A stretch of 64,000 bases of DNA from CAZKWG01 sp964615375 (lineage in GTDB: Bacteria; Myxococcota_A; UBA796; CAZKWG01): the NCBI GenBank assembly GCA_964615375.1, contig CAZTOW010000016.1:108074-172073 (forward strand), in the 5' to 3' direction. The notes below the pieces were generated by a model. That model was not told the DNA's origin. It did no database searches and saw only the letters and a list, made by a program, of their open reading frames with translations. A program made the position numbers and the translations under genes. The stretch's first letter is position 1. Each line of letters begins with the position of its first letter. Below, piece by piece: positions 9,751-17,280 of the stretch.

Positions 9751-11301
9751 ATGCGTCTCACCCACCATCTCGCGCTCCTCCTGGCGTTCGGGCTCTTCAG
9801 CCCTCTGGGCTGCGGCCCGAAGGAGGAGACCCCCAAGTCCGCCGGGACCGCGCTCCCCTCCGCCGAGAACGGCTACGGGGACGCGAAGCAGAACTTCTCC
9901 GAGGGCGTCCGCATCCTGAAGACCCAGGACAAGACCGGCGCCATCGACTACGCCGCGGCCTACCAGTGGTTCGACTTCGCCACCAAGGCGGATCCGAACT
10001 ACGCGAAGGCCTGGTACAACGCCGGCTGGACCCTGGAGCGCATGGGCAACCTCGACCAGGCGGCCTCCTCCTACCAGCAGGCGCTGGAGAAGGATCCCAG
10101 CAACAAGGACGCGCTCCTGAACCTCGGCTCGGTGCTCGCCCGCCTCGACCGCGGGGATGAGGCCGTCGCGCTGTACGAGGGCTACGTCCAGGCGAACCCC
10201 GAGGATCTGAGCGCGCGCAACAACCTCATCGAGGCGCTCACCGCGGCGAAGCGCTACGACGACGCCGTCGAGCAGACCCGCGAGATCCTGCGCCGCGACC
10301 CGAAGAACGTGGACGCCTACCGCAACCTCTCGCGCATCTACTTCGCGAAGGGCGACAACGGGATGAGCCAGCTCTGCGCCGAGAAGGCGAAGACGCTCGC
10401 TCAGGGCGACCCCGGCATCTACAACAACATGGGCGTGACCTACCTGGTCATGGACAATGAGCCGGCGGCCATCTCCGAGTTCAAGACCGCGACCAAGCTG
10501 GCTCCCTCGCACCTCGAGGCGAACCTGAACCTGGGCTACGTGGCGCTGAACTCCGGCGACTACGCGCTCGCGAAGCAGAGCTTCGAGGCAGCCCTGAAGA
10601 AGGACCCGGGCAACATCGACGGCATGCTCGGCCTCGCCGTCGCGCTCCGCGGCGTCAAGGAGTACGAGGAGGCCGGCAAGCTCTACGACAAGATCATCCA
10701 GGCGGATCCCGGCAATCCGACCCCCTACTTCAACGCCGCGACCCTCTACGAGAAGTACGTCAAGGACTTCAAGAAGGCGGGCAAATACCTCGACGACTGG
10801 ATCAAGCGGAACGAGGGCAAGCTGAGCCCCGACGACGAGGTCTTCGAGCTGCAGGCGCGCATCGGCAAGTCCCAGGCCGAGGAAGAGGAGCGCAAGCGGA
10901 AGGAGGAGGAGAAGAAGCGGGAGGCCGAGGAGCGCAAGAAGCGGCAGAAGGAGATCTTCGAGAAGCTCAAGGTCGAGGTCAAGAAGCTCGAGACGGATCT
11001 CACCAACTACGGGAGCTGCCCGGCGATGGTGGAGTCCGGCGCCGTCGAGATGGGGACCATGGTGCTCGAGCAGGGCAAGATGGTCGTCGAGGCGGAAGAG
11101 GTCGATATGGCCGGCGACATCATGACCTTCTTCGACGAGCTCCGCCCGCAGCTCGACGCGATCATCCCGCAGTGCGGCGCCCCCGCGCCTGCGCCCGCCC
11201 CGACGGAGGGCGCGCCTGCGCCGGCCGAGGGTGCGCCCGCGCCGGCCGAGGGTGCCCCCGCCGCTCCGACCGAGCCCGCCCCCGCGGGTGGTGGCCAGTA
11301 G
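9751..11301 (+). CDS. GltE (AglT)/NfsE-like TPR lipoprotein
   Basis: A 516-residue lipoprotein preceded by AAGGAG. The signal and lipobox end at Cys21 (SPLGC). From about residue 65 to 370 there are eight or so canonical TPR units (AWYNAGWTLERMGNLDQAAS, ALLNLGSVLARLDRGDEAVA, IYNNMGVTYLVMDNEPAAI). A highly charged KKREAEERKKRQ coiled-coil segment follows at about 370-415, then a helical region with one Cys, and a tail built of PAPAEGA repeats. AglT/GltE and NfsE of Myxococcus are TPR lipoproteins encoded directly after D, as here. The tail encoded at 11180-11300 is repetitive and probably flexible or wall-spanning. Confidence 0.78.
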   Translation: MRLTHHLALLLAFGLFSPLGCGPKEETPKSAGTALPSAENGYGDAKQNFSEGVRILKTQDKTGAIDYAAAYQWFDFATKADPNYAKAWYNAGWTLERMGNLDQAASSYQQALEKDPSNKDALLNLGSVLARLDRGDEAVALYEGYVQANPEDLSARNNLIEALTAAKRYDDAVEQTREILRRDPKNVDAYRNLSRIYFAKGDNGMSQLCAEKAKTLAQGDPGIYNNMGVTYLVMDNEPAAISEFKTATKLAPSHLEANLNLGYVALNSGDYALAKQSFEAALKKDPGNIDGMLGLAVALRGVKEYEEAGKLYDKIIQADPGNPTPYFNAATLYEKYVKDFKKAGKYLDDWIKRNEGKLSPDDEVFELQARIGKSQAEEEERKRKEEEKKREAEERKKRQKEIFEKLKVEVKKLETDLTNYGSCPAMVESGAVEMGTMVLEQGKMVVEAEEVDMAGDIMTFFDELRPQLDAIIPQCGAPAPAPAPTEGAPAPAEGAPAPAEGAPAAPTEPAPAGGGQ

Positions 11302-11350
11302 AATTCTCGCGCGGCGGGGAACCGCTGGCGCGCGCGCGTGTCTGAACTCT

Positions 11351-11407
11351 CGAGGCGTTCACGCCTCGCTCGCGAAGCTTCATCGGCTGTGGGCTTTTCA
11401 AACCCAC
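11351..11407 (+). other. Two hairpins in the E-F gap (possible attenuator or partial terminator)
   Basis: The 159-bp gap between the E and F genes is the longest in the operon. It contains a perfect 7-bp stem with TTCA loop (CGAGGCG/CGCCTCG, 11351-11368) and a second GTGGG/CCCAC stem at 11389-11407 whose loop holds a T-run. Neither is followed by a clean T-tract in the usual place, so it may reduce rather than stop transcription. Confidence 0.45.
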
Positions 11408-11423
11408 GCGATCCCTGTAAGAT
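11395..11423 (+). promoter_or_regulatory. Candidate sigma-70 promoter for the F-G-H part of the operon
   Basis: TTTTCA (11395-11400) and TAAGAT (11418-11423) are separated by 17 bp, each matching four of six consensus bases. Predicted start near 11430 is about 30 bp before the F start codon. The location directly after the hairpins in the E-F gap supports a separate F-G-H transcript, but this rests on consensus matching only. Confidence 0.4.
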
Positions 11424-11460
11424 ACGTTCTCCTTCCCAACGGTCCTTCGTGGAGACAGCC

Positions 11461-11739
11461 ATGATCCGAATCTCTCGCGTCCTCCTCTCCATGGGTGTGC
11501 TGTTTGCCCTCTCGGGCGGCGTGGCGATGGCCCAGGACGAAGAGGGCGGCGGCGGTCAGAAGGTCATCTACAAGGAGAAGACGGAGATCGACTTCGAGGG
11601 GCTGGAGGTCGCGGGTGAGCTCGTGAAGCCGAGCGGCGCCCTGCTGCTCGACCGCAAGCGCGCCTCTTTCAACCCGCTCATCAAGCTGCGCACCGACTTC
11701 AACGACGAAATGGATCGGTCGGTGGACCAGATCAAGTAG
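11461..11739 (+). CDS. GltF/NfsF-like small exported protein
   Basis: A 92-residue protein with signal peptide 1-24 (ends AMA-QD), an acidic/Gly spacer, and the core block VIYKEKTEIDFEGLEVAG followed by ELVKPSGALLLDRKRASF. The second part is the kind of short conserved block that accompanies Glt/Agl proteins in myxobacteria. By order it is the F component. The mature protein is only about 68 residues, mostly charged, and has no membrane segment, so it is likely periplasmic. The TEIDF...EVAG block recurs in an unrelated large lipoprotein at 25988-29224 in this window. Its molecular role is unknown. Confidence 0.65.
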   Translation: MIRISRVLLSMGVLFALSGGVAMAQDEEGGGGQKVIYKEKTEIDFEGLEVAGELVKPSGALLLDRKRASFNPLIKLRTDFNDEMDRSVDQIK

Positions 11740-11786
11740 CGATCACGGGCCCACCGCCGAACCAACGCCGTCTACAGGATTCATCC

Positions 11787-13751
11787 ATGGCCACCTCTGG
11801 CAAGCTGGTTCTCTCCTTCGAGGTCTATCGCGGCGACTCCTTCCTCCGTCGGGAGGAGATGTCCGCCGAGAGCGTGACCATCGGTCGCGGCCCCGCGGCG
11901 ATGCTGCGGGTCGATGACGACGCGCTCTCCGAGCTGCACGCCGTCATCAACGTCAACGAAGACGGCTCCGTGCTCTTCGCCAACCTGGTCGATCCTGCGC
12001 GCGCGCTGGTCAACGGTCAGCCCACGAGCAACGTCAACCTGCGCACCGGGGACCAGATCGCGATCGGCCCCATCCGCATCCTCGTCTCCGTCATGGACGA
12101 GAGCGCCTTCTCCGAGGAGGAGGCGACCCAGCTCTCCGCCGTCGCCGCCACCGCCACTGCCACCGCGGAGGCCGCGGGTCAGGTGGGCGCCGCCGAGGAC
12201 GCCCCCACCGAGATGGAGACGGAGGCCGCCGGGGCCGTCTCCGAGGCTGAGGAGGACGCCCTCGTCTTCATGATGCGCTCGTCCGCCGCCACCTCCAGCG
12301 GCGCCGCCGACACCCGCAGCGCCAAGGTGCTCGAGGTCGGGCAGGTCTGGGGACAGAGCGTCGTCGACGTCAAGCACTACTCGGCGGGCGGCGAGGCCGT
12401 CACGCTCGGCTCCTCCTCGGGTACACGGCTGCGCGTGCTCGACAAGCCGGTCGCCTGGCTCCCCAACGGCTTCCAGAACCTGGACTTCCTCGCCGGCGCC
12501 CTCCTGAGCGAGATCTCGGTCGAGTGGCGCAACGAGTTCTACGTCCCCGACGACACCCTCCCCCATGACAACTACGCGCTCTTCTCCTGGGAGGGGAGCC
12601 GCTGCGTGGTCAACGTCCACGAGAGCTGGAGAGGCTTCGTGGACCAGGGCGAGGAGCGCAAGTCCATCGAGCAGCTCGTCGCCTCGGGCGCGGCGCGCTC
12701 GGCGGGCAAGGGCCTCTGGCAGATCCCCGTCGAGGACGACACCCGCGTGGTGGTCGACATCGGCAACTCGGTCTTCTTCGGGCAGCGCGTCCACCCGGGC
12801 CGCCACATCGTCTCCAAGATCACGGAGCGCCTGGACTACCCGCTGCTGGCGGTCATGTCCTTCATCGGCTTCCTGTCGATGCTCTTCGTCATCATCGTGC
12901 TCACCACGCCGCCGCGTCCGGACTCGGCGACCAACGAGCTGCCCGACCGCTTCGTCGAGATGCTCCTCGAGAAGCCGGAGATGGAGAAGCCCCTCCCGGA
13001 CAAGAAGCCGGAGGCCAACCCCGACGCGGGTGAGGGCGCCAAGGCCAAGAAGGAGGAGGGGAAGGTCGGCAAGAAAGACGCCAAGATGAAGCAGGCCAAG
13101 GGCAACAAGGTCGAGATGAAGAAGAAGGAGCTGGACAAGGAGGTCGCCGAGAACGCCGGCGTCCTCGGGGCCATGCGCGAAGGCGCGGCCAGCGACGTCT
13201 TCGGCAGCGCGGCCCTGAGCTCCGACCTGACCGGCGGTATCGGCGGCCTGATCGGCGCCAAGGGCACCCAGATCGGCTCCGGCGGTCTCGGCGCGCGCGG
13301 CTCCGGCCTCGGCGGCGGCGGTACGGCGGAGGGTCTCGGCGGCCTCGGCACCAAGGGTCGCGGCTCGGGCTCGTCCGGCTACGGCTCCGGCGGCGGCAGC
13401 TTCGGCGAGAAGGGTGAGGGCGGCATCGGCAAGATCGGCGGTGACCCGATCATCCTCGGCGCCCTCGACAAGTCCCTCATCGACGCCGTCATCAAGCGGA
13501 ACATGAACCAGATCCGCTACTGCTACCAGCGCGAGCTGACCAAGAACCCGTCGCTCGGCGGCAAGATCACGGTGAAGTTCGTCATCGCGAAGGACGGTTC
13601 GGTGTCCAAGGCGGAGACCAAGCAGACCACGATGAACAACTCCGCGGTCGAGGACTGCATCAACGGCCGCTTCATGAAGTTCCAGTTCCCGGAGCCGAAG
13701 GGCGGCGGTATCGTCATCGTCTCCTACCCGTTCATCTTCGCGCCGGGTTAA
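11787..13751 (+). CDS. GltG/NfsG-like protein: FHA domain, transmembrane segment, AgmX/PglI (TonB-like) C-terminus
   Basis: A 654-residue inner-membrane protein. An FHA fold at about residues 28-100 shows TIGRGPAAMLRVDDD, SELHAVI, and VNGQPTSNVNLRTGDQIAIG. A less ordered acidic region follows, with a second beta-rich cytoplasmic domain at about 180-345. One membrane helix at about 351-373 (AVMSFIGFLSMLFVIIVLTT) leads to a Lys/Pro linker, a Gly-rich stretch (about 470-550), and an AgmX/PglI C-terminal domain at about 553-654 (IRYCYQRELTKNPSLGGKI, then a paired Cys in EDCINGRF). In Myxococcus GltG/NfsG links cytoplasm, AglRQS motor and periplasmic parts; the FHA domain would read phospho-threonine. 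It is the best marker of the family. Confidence 0.85.
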   Translation: MATSGKLVLSFEVYRGDSFLRREEMSAESVTIGRGPAAMLRVDDDALSELHAVINVNEDGSVLFANLVDPARALVNGQPTSNVNLRTGDQIAIGPIRILVSVMDESAFSEEEATQLSAVAATATATAEAAGQVGAAEDAPTEMETEAAGAVSEAEEDALVFMMRSSAATSSGAADTRSAKVLEVGQVWGQSVVDVKHYSAGGEAVTLGSSSGTRLRVLDKPVAWLPNGFQNLDFLAGALLSEISVEWRNEFYVPDDTLPHDNYALFSWEGSRCVVNVHESWRGFVDQGEERKSIEQLVASGAARSAGKGLWQIPVEDDTRVVVDIGNSVFFGQRVHPGRHIVSKITERLDYPLLAVMSFIGFLSMLFVIIVLTTPPRPDSATNELPDRFVEMLLEKPEMEKPLPDKKPEANPDAGEGAKAKKEEGKVGKKDAKMKQAKGNKVEMKKKELDKEVAENAGVLGAMREGAASDVFGSAALSSDLTGGIGGLIGAKGTQIGSGGLGARGSGLGGGGTAEGLGGLGTKGRGSGSSGYGSGGGSFGEKGEGGIGKIGGDPIILGALDKSLIDAVIKRNMNQIRYCYQRELTKNPSLGGKITVKFVIAKDGSVSKAETKQTTMNNSAVEDCINGRFMKFQFPEPKGGGIVIVSYPFIFAPG

Positions 13752-13796
13752 TCTCGCCAGCGCCCTGCTGAATCCTCGCACATCGGACAGGTCACG

Positions 13797-14519
13797 ATGA
13801 AGTCCCTGAAGCTGCTGCTGCCCGTCCTGCTCGTCACCGCGCCCCTCACCTCGTCCGTCGCCTACGCGCAGGATGAGGAGGTCGAGGAGTCGGCATCGAA
13901 GCGTGGGCGGGCCGACGACAAGCCTGTCCGCGAGATCGTCAAGGGTTTCTACGCCCGCGCGAACGTGGGCGGCGCGATGTTCCTCGGGAAGTTCAACGGC
14001 TTCGTGAACCCGGGGACCTACTCCTCGCTGGGCGTCGGGCAGGACTTCGTAGACACCGAGTCCATGTCCCTCGCCTGGGAGATCGCCTTCTCCCAGGGCG
14101 TCCACAACGGCTGCTACTTCGAGTACCAGGCCCAGGGCGCCTGCCCGGGGAACGCCGCGGGCAGGGCCTCGCCGTACGTGCAGGGGGACGTGCGCACCTA
14201 CATCCTGGGCGGCGGCCTGGAGGCCTCCTTCTACCCCGCCCGCCGCTTCGGCGTGGGCATCTCGGCCGGCGGTGGCGTGCTCTTCGCGCCGCTGCTGATG
14301 GTCGAGGAGTTTTACTACACCGACGTGGTGCAGGACTCCTGGAACGGCGTCGACGGCGGCTTTCACGAGGGGCCGCACCCCATCGTGCATGCGGGCCCCA
14401 CCTTCGAGTACTACACCAAGCTCTCGCACTTCTCGGTGGGCGCTGACGCGAACGTCTTCTACGCTGTCGGCTTCGATCTCGGCGCTGACTTCACTGGTTA
14501 TATGAAGTATACCTTCTGA
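13797..14519 (+). CDS. GltH/NfsH-like outer-membrane protein
   Basis: A 240-residue exported protein with a signal peptide cleaved after AYA (residue 24), an acidic short linker, and a small beta-barrel pattern from about residue 45 (FYARANVGGAMFLGKFNGF through SVGADANVFYAVGFDLGADF), ending in KYTF with a terminal Phe. Two cysteines (NGCYFEYQAQGACPG) could pair in an extracellular loop. It closes the eight-gene set where gltH/nfsH lies. In Myxococcus the H protein is an outer-membrane component of the same complex. The start has only a weak GGACAGG-type site. Confidence 0.72.
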   Translation: MKSLKLLLPVLLVTAPLTSSVAYAQDEEVEESASKRGRADDKPVREIVKGFYARANVGGAMFLGKFNGFVNPGTYSSLGVGQDFVDTESMSLAWEIAFSQGVHNGCYFEYQAQGACPGNAAGRASPYVQGDVRTYILGGGLEASFYPARRFGVGISAGGGVLFAPLLMVEEFYYTDVVQDSWNGVDGGFHEGPHPIVHAGPTFEYYTKLSHFSVGADANVFYAVGFDLGADFTGYMKYTF

Positions 14520-14523
14520 CCTG

Positions 14524-14553
14524 CGTCGTGCTCCGCCCGACGCGGGCACGACG
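14524..14553 (+). other. Hairpin after the H gene
   Basis: A perfect 8-bp stem CGTCGTGC/GCACGACG with a 14-nt GC-rich loop lies 5 bp after the H stop codon. No T-tract follows; instead comes the ribosome-binding site of the next gene. It may act as an RNA 3'-end stabiliser or partial terminator between the complex genes and the lipoprotein gene. Confidence 0.4.
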
Positions 14554-14564
14554 TGGGAGGAAGG

Positions 14565-15734
14565 ATGAGCAAGACGGCCCTGATGGCGACGCTGCTGGTC
14601 ACGGCATGCACCGGCGTGAAGCCCATCGACACGGACATCGGCAACGACGACTCGGGTGGGACCTCCTTCGGGAGCCTGTACATGGACCCGTCGGAGATCG
14701 ACTTCGGCGACGTCGCCATCGGCTCGGAGACGACCGCGGACGTCCTCCTCCGCAATGACGGCGCGGACCTGCTGACGGTCACCGACGCGCTCGTCAGCGG
14801 GGACAACGTCTTCACGCTGGACACGGCGCTGACCCTCCCCATGGAGCTGGGCGGCGGAGACGAGGTCCTGGTGACCATCTCCTTCGCGCCGGAGAGCGCC
14901 GTCTACTACTACGGCAGCTTCCGCGTGGGCGTGAGCTCCGAGGACGGCTACGGCGAGGTCACGCTGACCGGCGCGGGCTCCTCTGGCGGCGAGGGCGAGG
15001 GCGAAGGTGAGGGCGAGGGAGAAGGAGAGGGTGGGCTGCAGCTCTCCCAGACCTCCATCGACTTCGGCCGGGTGGACGCGCTCTCTCCGGCGGTGGAGGC
15101 CGTGGAGGTCACCAACACGGGCGACACGGACCTGCTCCTCGTGGACGCGCAGAGCACGGACGCCGAGTTCTCGGTCGAGGGCGACGGCTTCTCCCTGCCC
15201 GCGCTGCTCTCCGCCGGGCAGACACGCACGCTGGAGGTGACCTACGCGCCCGAGGACGAGGGCACGGACAGCGGGGCCATCGAGATCAGCACGGACGTCG
15301 AGGGCGTGTCGGCGACCATCGTGGTGGAGGGGGAGGGCTATTTCTCCTGCACCATCTGCCAGCCCATCCTGGAGGTGGAGACCGGCGGCACCGACGCCTA
15401 CACGATGTCCTTCTTCTGGCTCATCTCCACGGACGGGCTCTCGGGCACCCAGCCGCTGACCATGAGCAACGCGGGCGACCAGGATCTCGAGATCGACACC
15501 GTCACCGTCACCAACGACACGATCTCCACCTGCGGCACCTTCACCTCCGACTGGGAGGGCACCGCGCTGACCCTCGCCCCGGGGGACAGCGCCACGGTGG
15601 GCGTGACGTACACGGTCACGGAGAGCTGCCTGGACCTGGGCAGCGAGAGCTTCGACACGAACATGCTCCACATCCTCAGCAACGACCCCTCGGACCCCGA
15701 CTACGCGATCAAGCTCAACGGCACGGTGCTCTGA
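14565..15734 (+). CDS. Choice-of-anchor/ASH-repeat lipoprotein with Gly-Glu linker
   Basis: A 389-residue lipoprotein; the ATG at 14565 follows GGAGGAAGG, and the lipobox is LLVTAC (Cys at about 14). It holds three immunoglobulin-like ASH/choice-of-anchor D-type modules with the recurring pattern EIDFGDVAIGSETTADVLLRNDG, SIDFGRVDALSP...EVTNTGDTDLL, and MSNAGDQDLEI...TVGVTY. A seven-fold Gly-Glu linker sits between modules one and two. Such modules are common in surface lipoproteins of Myxococcota and usually mediate protein contacts. It lies 45 bp behind the Glt/Nfs-like operon on the same strand, so it may be co-transcribed, but it has no counterpart in the Myxococcus operons I know of. Confidence 0.75.
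   Translation: MSKTALMATLLVTACTGVKPIDTDIGNDDSGGTSFGSLYMDPSEIDFGDVAIGSETTADVLLRNDGADLLTVTDALVSGDNVFTLDTALTLPMELGGGDEVLVTISFAPESAVYYYGSFRVGVSSEDGYGEVTLTGAGSSGGEGEGEGEGEGEGEGGLQLSQTSIDFGRVDALSPAVEAVEVTNTGDTDLLLVDAQSTDAEFSVEGDGFSLPALLSAGQTRTLEVTYAPEDEGTDSGAIEISTDVEGVSATIVVEGEGYFSCTICQPILEVETGGTDAYTMSFFWLISTDGLSGTQPLTMSNAGDQDLEIDTVTVTNDTISTCGTFTSDWEGTALTLAPGDSATVGVTYTVTESCLDLGSESFDTNMLHILSNDPSDPDYAIKLNGTVL
14985..15032 (+). repeat. Gly-Glu hexanucleotide microsatellite (in frame)
   Basis: About eight imperfect copies of GGCGAG encode the Gly-Glu linker of the ASH-repeat lipoprotein. Copy-number change would keep the frame and alter linker length. Confidence 0.85.
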
Positions 15735-15747
15735 TCGGAGAGATGAA

Positions 15748-15773
15748 GCCGGGCTTGCTCGTGCGGGCCCGGC
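15748..15773 (+). other. Hairpin in the rplC leader / after the lipoprotein gene
   Basis: A perfect 7-bp stem GCCGGGC/GCCCGGC with a 12-nt loop sits between the lipoprotein stop and the displaced rplC. No T-tract follows. It could be a terminator of the upstream unit or part of an rplC mRNA leader; the 111-bp gap holds no gene. A smaller GGCTC/GAGCC stem follows near 15787-15800. Confidence 0.4.
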
Positions 15774-15845
15774 GGGCTACGTGCGGGGGCTCTCTCGAGC
15801 CGTAAGCCGGCCCCATCCCGGGTGTCCGTCCAATGCGGAGGAACA

Positions 15846-16535
15846 ATGGCGAACATGCAGATGGGCCTGCTGGCCCGCAAGCTGGGGATGACCCAGCTCT
15901 TCGACAAGGATGGCGATCTGGTCCCCGTGACCGTGCTCCAGGTCACCCCCAACGCGGTGCTCCGCGTCAAGAAGACGACGGAGAAGGACGGTTACAGCGC
16001 TGTCCAGCTCGGCTTCGGCGTGCGTCGCGCCAGCCGCACCAACAAGGCCCTCGACGGGCACGCGGCGAAGGCCAGCGTCCCGGCTCCCCAGAAGATCCGC
16101 GAGCTGCGCGTCCCCGAGGCGGTGGCCGCTCAGTACACGCCCGGCCAGTCGGTCGGCGCAGCTGAGGTCTTCAACGAGGGCGAGCTGGTCGACGTCACCG
16201 GCATCAGCAAGGGCCGCGGCTTCGCCGGCGTCATGAAGCGCCACAACTTCCGCGGCTTCATCCGCACCCACGGTACCCACGAGTACTTCCGGCACGGCGG
16301 GTCCATCGGCACGCGCCTCACCCCCGGTATGACGCTCAAGGGCGTGCGCATGCCCGGTCACATGGGCTCGAAGCGCACCACCGTCCAGAACATCAAGGTG
16401 GCGAAGGTGGACGGCGAGAACAACCTGCTGTTCATCCGCGGCGGCGTCCCCGGCCCCACCGGTACCACCGTGCTGGTGCGCCGCTCCGTGAAGGCCGCCG
16501 CGCGCGCCGCGCACAAGGCCGCGAAGGGCAAGTAG
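15846..16535 (+). CDS. rplC: 50S ribosomal protein L3, displaced from the S10 operon
   Basis: A 229-residue complete L3. The ATG at 15846 follows GCGGAGGAAC, and the protein begins MANMQMGLLARKLGMTQLF. Diagnostic L3 blocks include VTGISKGRGFAGVMKRHNF, the GGSIGTR loop and PGHMGSKRTTVQN that approaches the peptidyl-transferase centre. The C-terminus is an Ala/Lys-rich tail. L3 is an early assembly protein of the 50S subunit. Normally rplC lies between rpsJ and rplD, but here those genes are only 26 bp apart (63578-63603), and this is the only rplC in the window. It has its own hairpin terminator and therefore its own transcription unit, or reads through from upstream. Confidence 0.97.
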   Translation: MANMQMGLLARKLGMTQLFDKDGDLVPVTVLQVTPNAVLRVKKTTEKDGYSAVQLGFGVRRASRTNKALDGHAAKASVPAPQKIRELRVPEAVAAQYTPGQSVGAAEVFNEGELVDVTGISKGRGFAGVMKRHNFRGFIRTHGTHEYFRHGGSIGTRLTPGMTLKGVRMPGHMGSKRTTVQNIKVAKVDGENNLLFIRGGVPGPTGTTVLVRRSVKAAARAAHKAAKGK

Positions 16536-16556
16536 CCCCGCCTGGCCTTCGCGCCA

Positions 16557-16595
16557 GAAGGGCGCCTCGCCGCACACGCGGTGAAGGCGCCCTTC
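16557..16595. terminator. Strong bidirectional hairpin between rplC and the CoA-transferase operon
   Basis: A perfect 11-bp inverted repeat GAAGGGCGCCT/AGGCGCCCTTC with an inner CCGC/GCGG stem lies between the convergent stops at 16535 and 16611. The position fits a terminator shared by both strands, though the T-tract is weak. Confidence 0.75.
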
Positions 16596-16610
16596 GTGTC
16601 TCTGGGATCC

Positions 16611-17270
16611 TCAGCCGTTCAGGGGCAGGCGCGGCAGGGGATCGGCCACCGCGAACACGCACCCCGTCGCCGCCTGCACCTGCTCCACCGTCAGATCCTC
16701 GGCGATCTCGATGAGCGTGAGCCCGCCCTCGAAGCTGAAGACCCCGTAGTCGGTGATCAGCAGGTCGACCACGCCCAGGCCCGTCAGGGGGAGTGTGCAG
16801 CGCTCGAGCAGCTTGGGCTCGTTGCCCTTGGCGACGTGGTTCATGGTGACGACCACGCGCCGCGCGCCGCTCACCAGGTCCATGGCGCCGCCCATGCCCT
16901 TGACCATGGCGCCGGGGATCATCCAGTTGGCCAGGTCGCCGTCCTGGGAGACCTGCATGGCGCCGAGCACGGTAAGATCGACGTGCCCGCCGCGGATCAT
17001 GGCGAAGCTGTCCGCCGACGAGAAGATGCTGGCGCCGGGCAGGAAGGTCACCGTCTCCTTGCCCGCGTTGATGAGATCGGGATCGACCTCGTCCTCCGTG
17101 GGCCAGGCGCCCATCCCCAGCAGCCCGTTCTCGGACTGGAGGATGACCTCCATGCCGTCCGGGATGTGGTTGGCCACGAGGGTCGGGATGCCGATGCCCA
17201 GATTCACGTAGTAGCCGTCGCGCAGCTCCCGGGCCGCGCGCCGCACGATGCCGTCACGGGTGAGGGGCAT
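16611..17270 (-). CDS. scoB: 3-oxoacid CoA-transferase, subunit B
   Basis: A 219-residue family I CoA-transferase beta subunit. It shows GIGIPTLVANHI and the SENGLLGMG motif containing the catalytic glutamate (Glu47), which forms the gamma-glutamyl-CoA intermediate. The enzyme moves CoA between succinyl-CoA and acetoacetate-type acids, allowing ketone body or short-chain acid use. It starts 10 bp after the subunit A stop, so the two are translated together as a heterodimer. Exact acyl specificity cannot be read from sequence (atoAD-type enzymes are close relatives). Confidence 0.9.
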   Translation of the reverse strand: MPLTRDGIVRRAARELRDGYYVNLGIGIPTLVANHIPDGMEVILQSENGLLGMGAWPTEDEVDPDLINAGKETVTFLPGASIFSSADSFAMIRGGHVDLTVLGAMQVSQDGDLANWMIPGAMVKGMGGAMDLVSGARRVVVTMNHVAKGNEPKLLERCTLPLTGLGVVDLLITDYGVFSFEGGLTLIEIAEDLTVEQVQAATGCVFAVADPLPRLPLNG

Positions 17271-17280
17271 GGTCGCTCCT

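Noticed and set aside
6541..10512. A 1323-residue open frame on the minus strand opposite the TPR genes
   Set aside because: It has no start site and consists of Leu/Val/Arg/Glu-rich shadow sequence from the high-GC TPR genes on the plus strand, which have clear signals and motifs.
11781..15671. A 1296-residue minus-strand open frame opposite genes F to the ASH lipoprotein
   Set aside because: Shadow frame of high-GC coding DNA; the plus strand has FHA, membrane and AgmX-type domains and ribosome-binding sites.
15846..16535. A pseudogene or partial copy of rplC
   Set aside because: The L3 sequence is full-length with all conserved blocks, and no other copy is present at the S10 operon.
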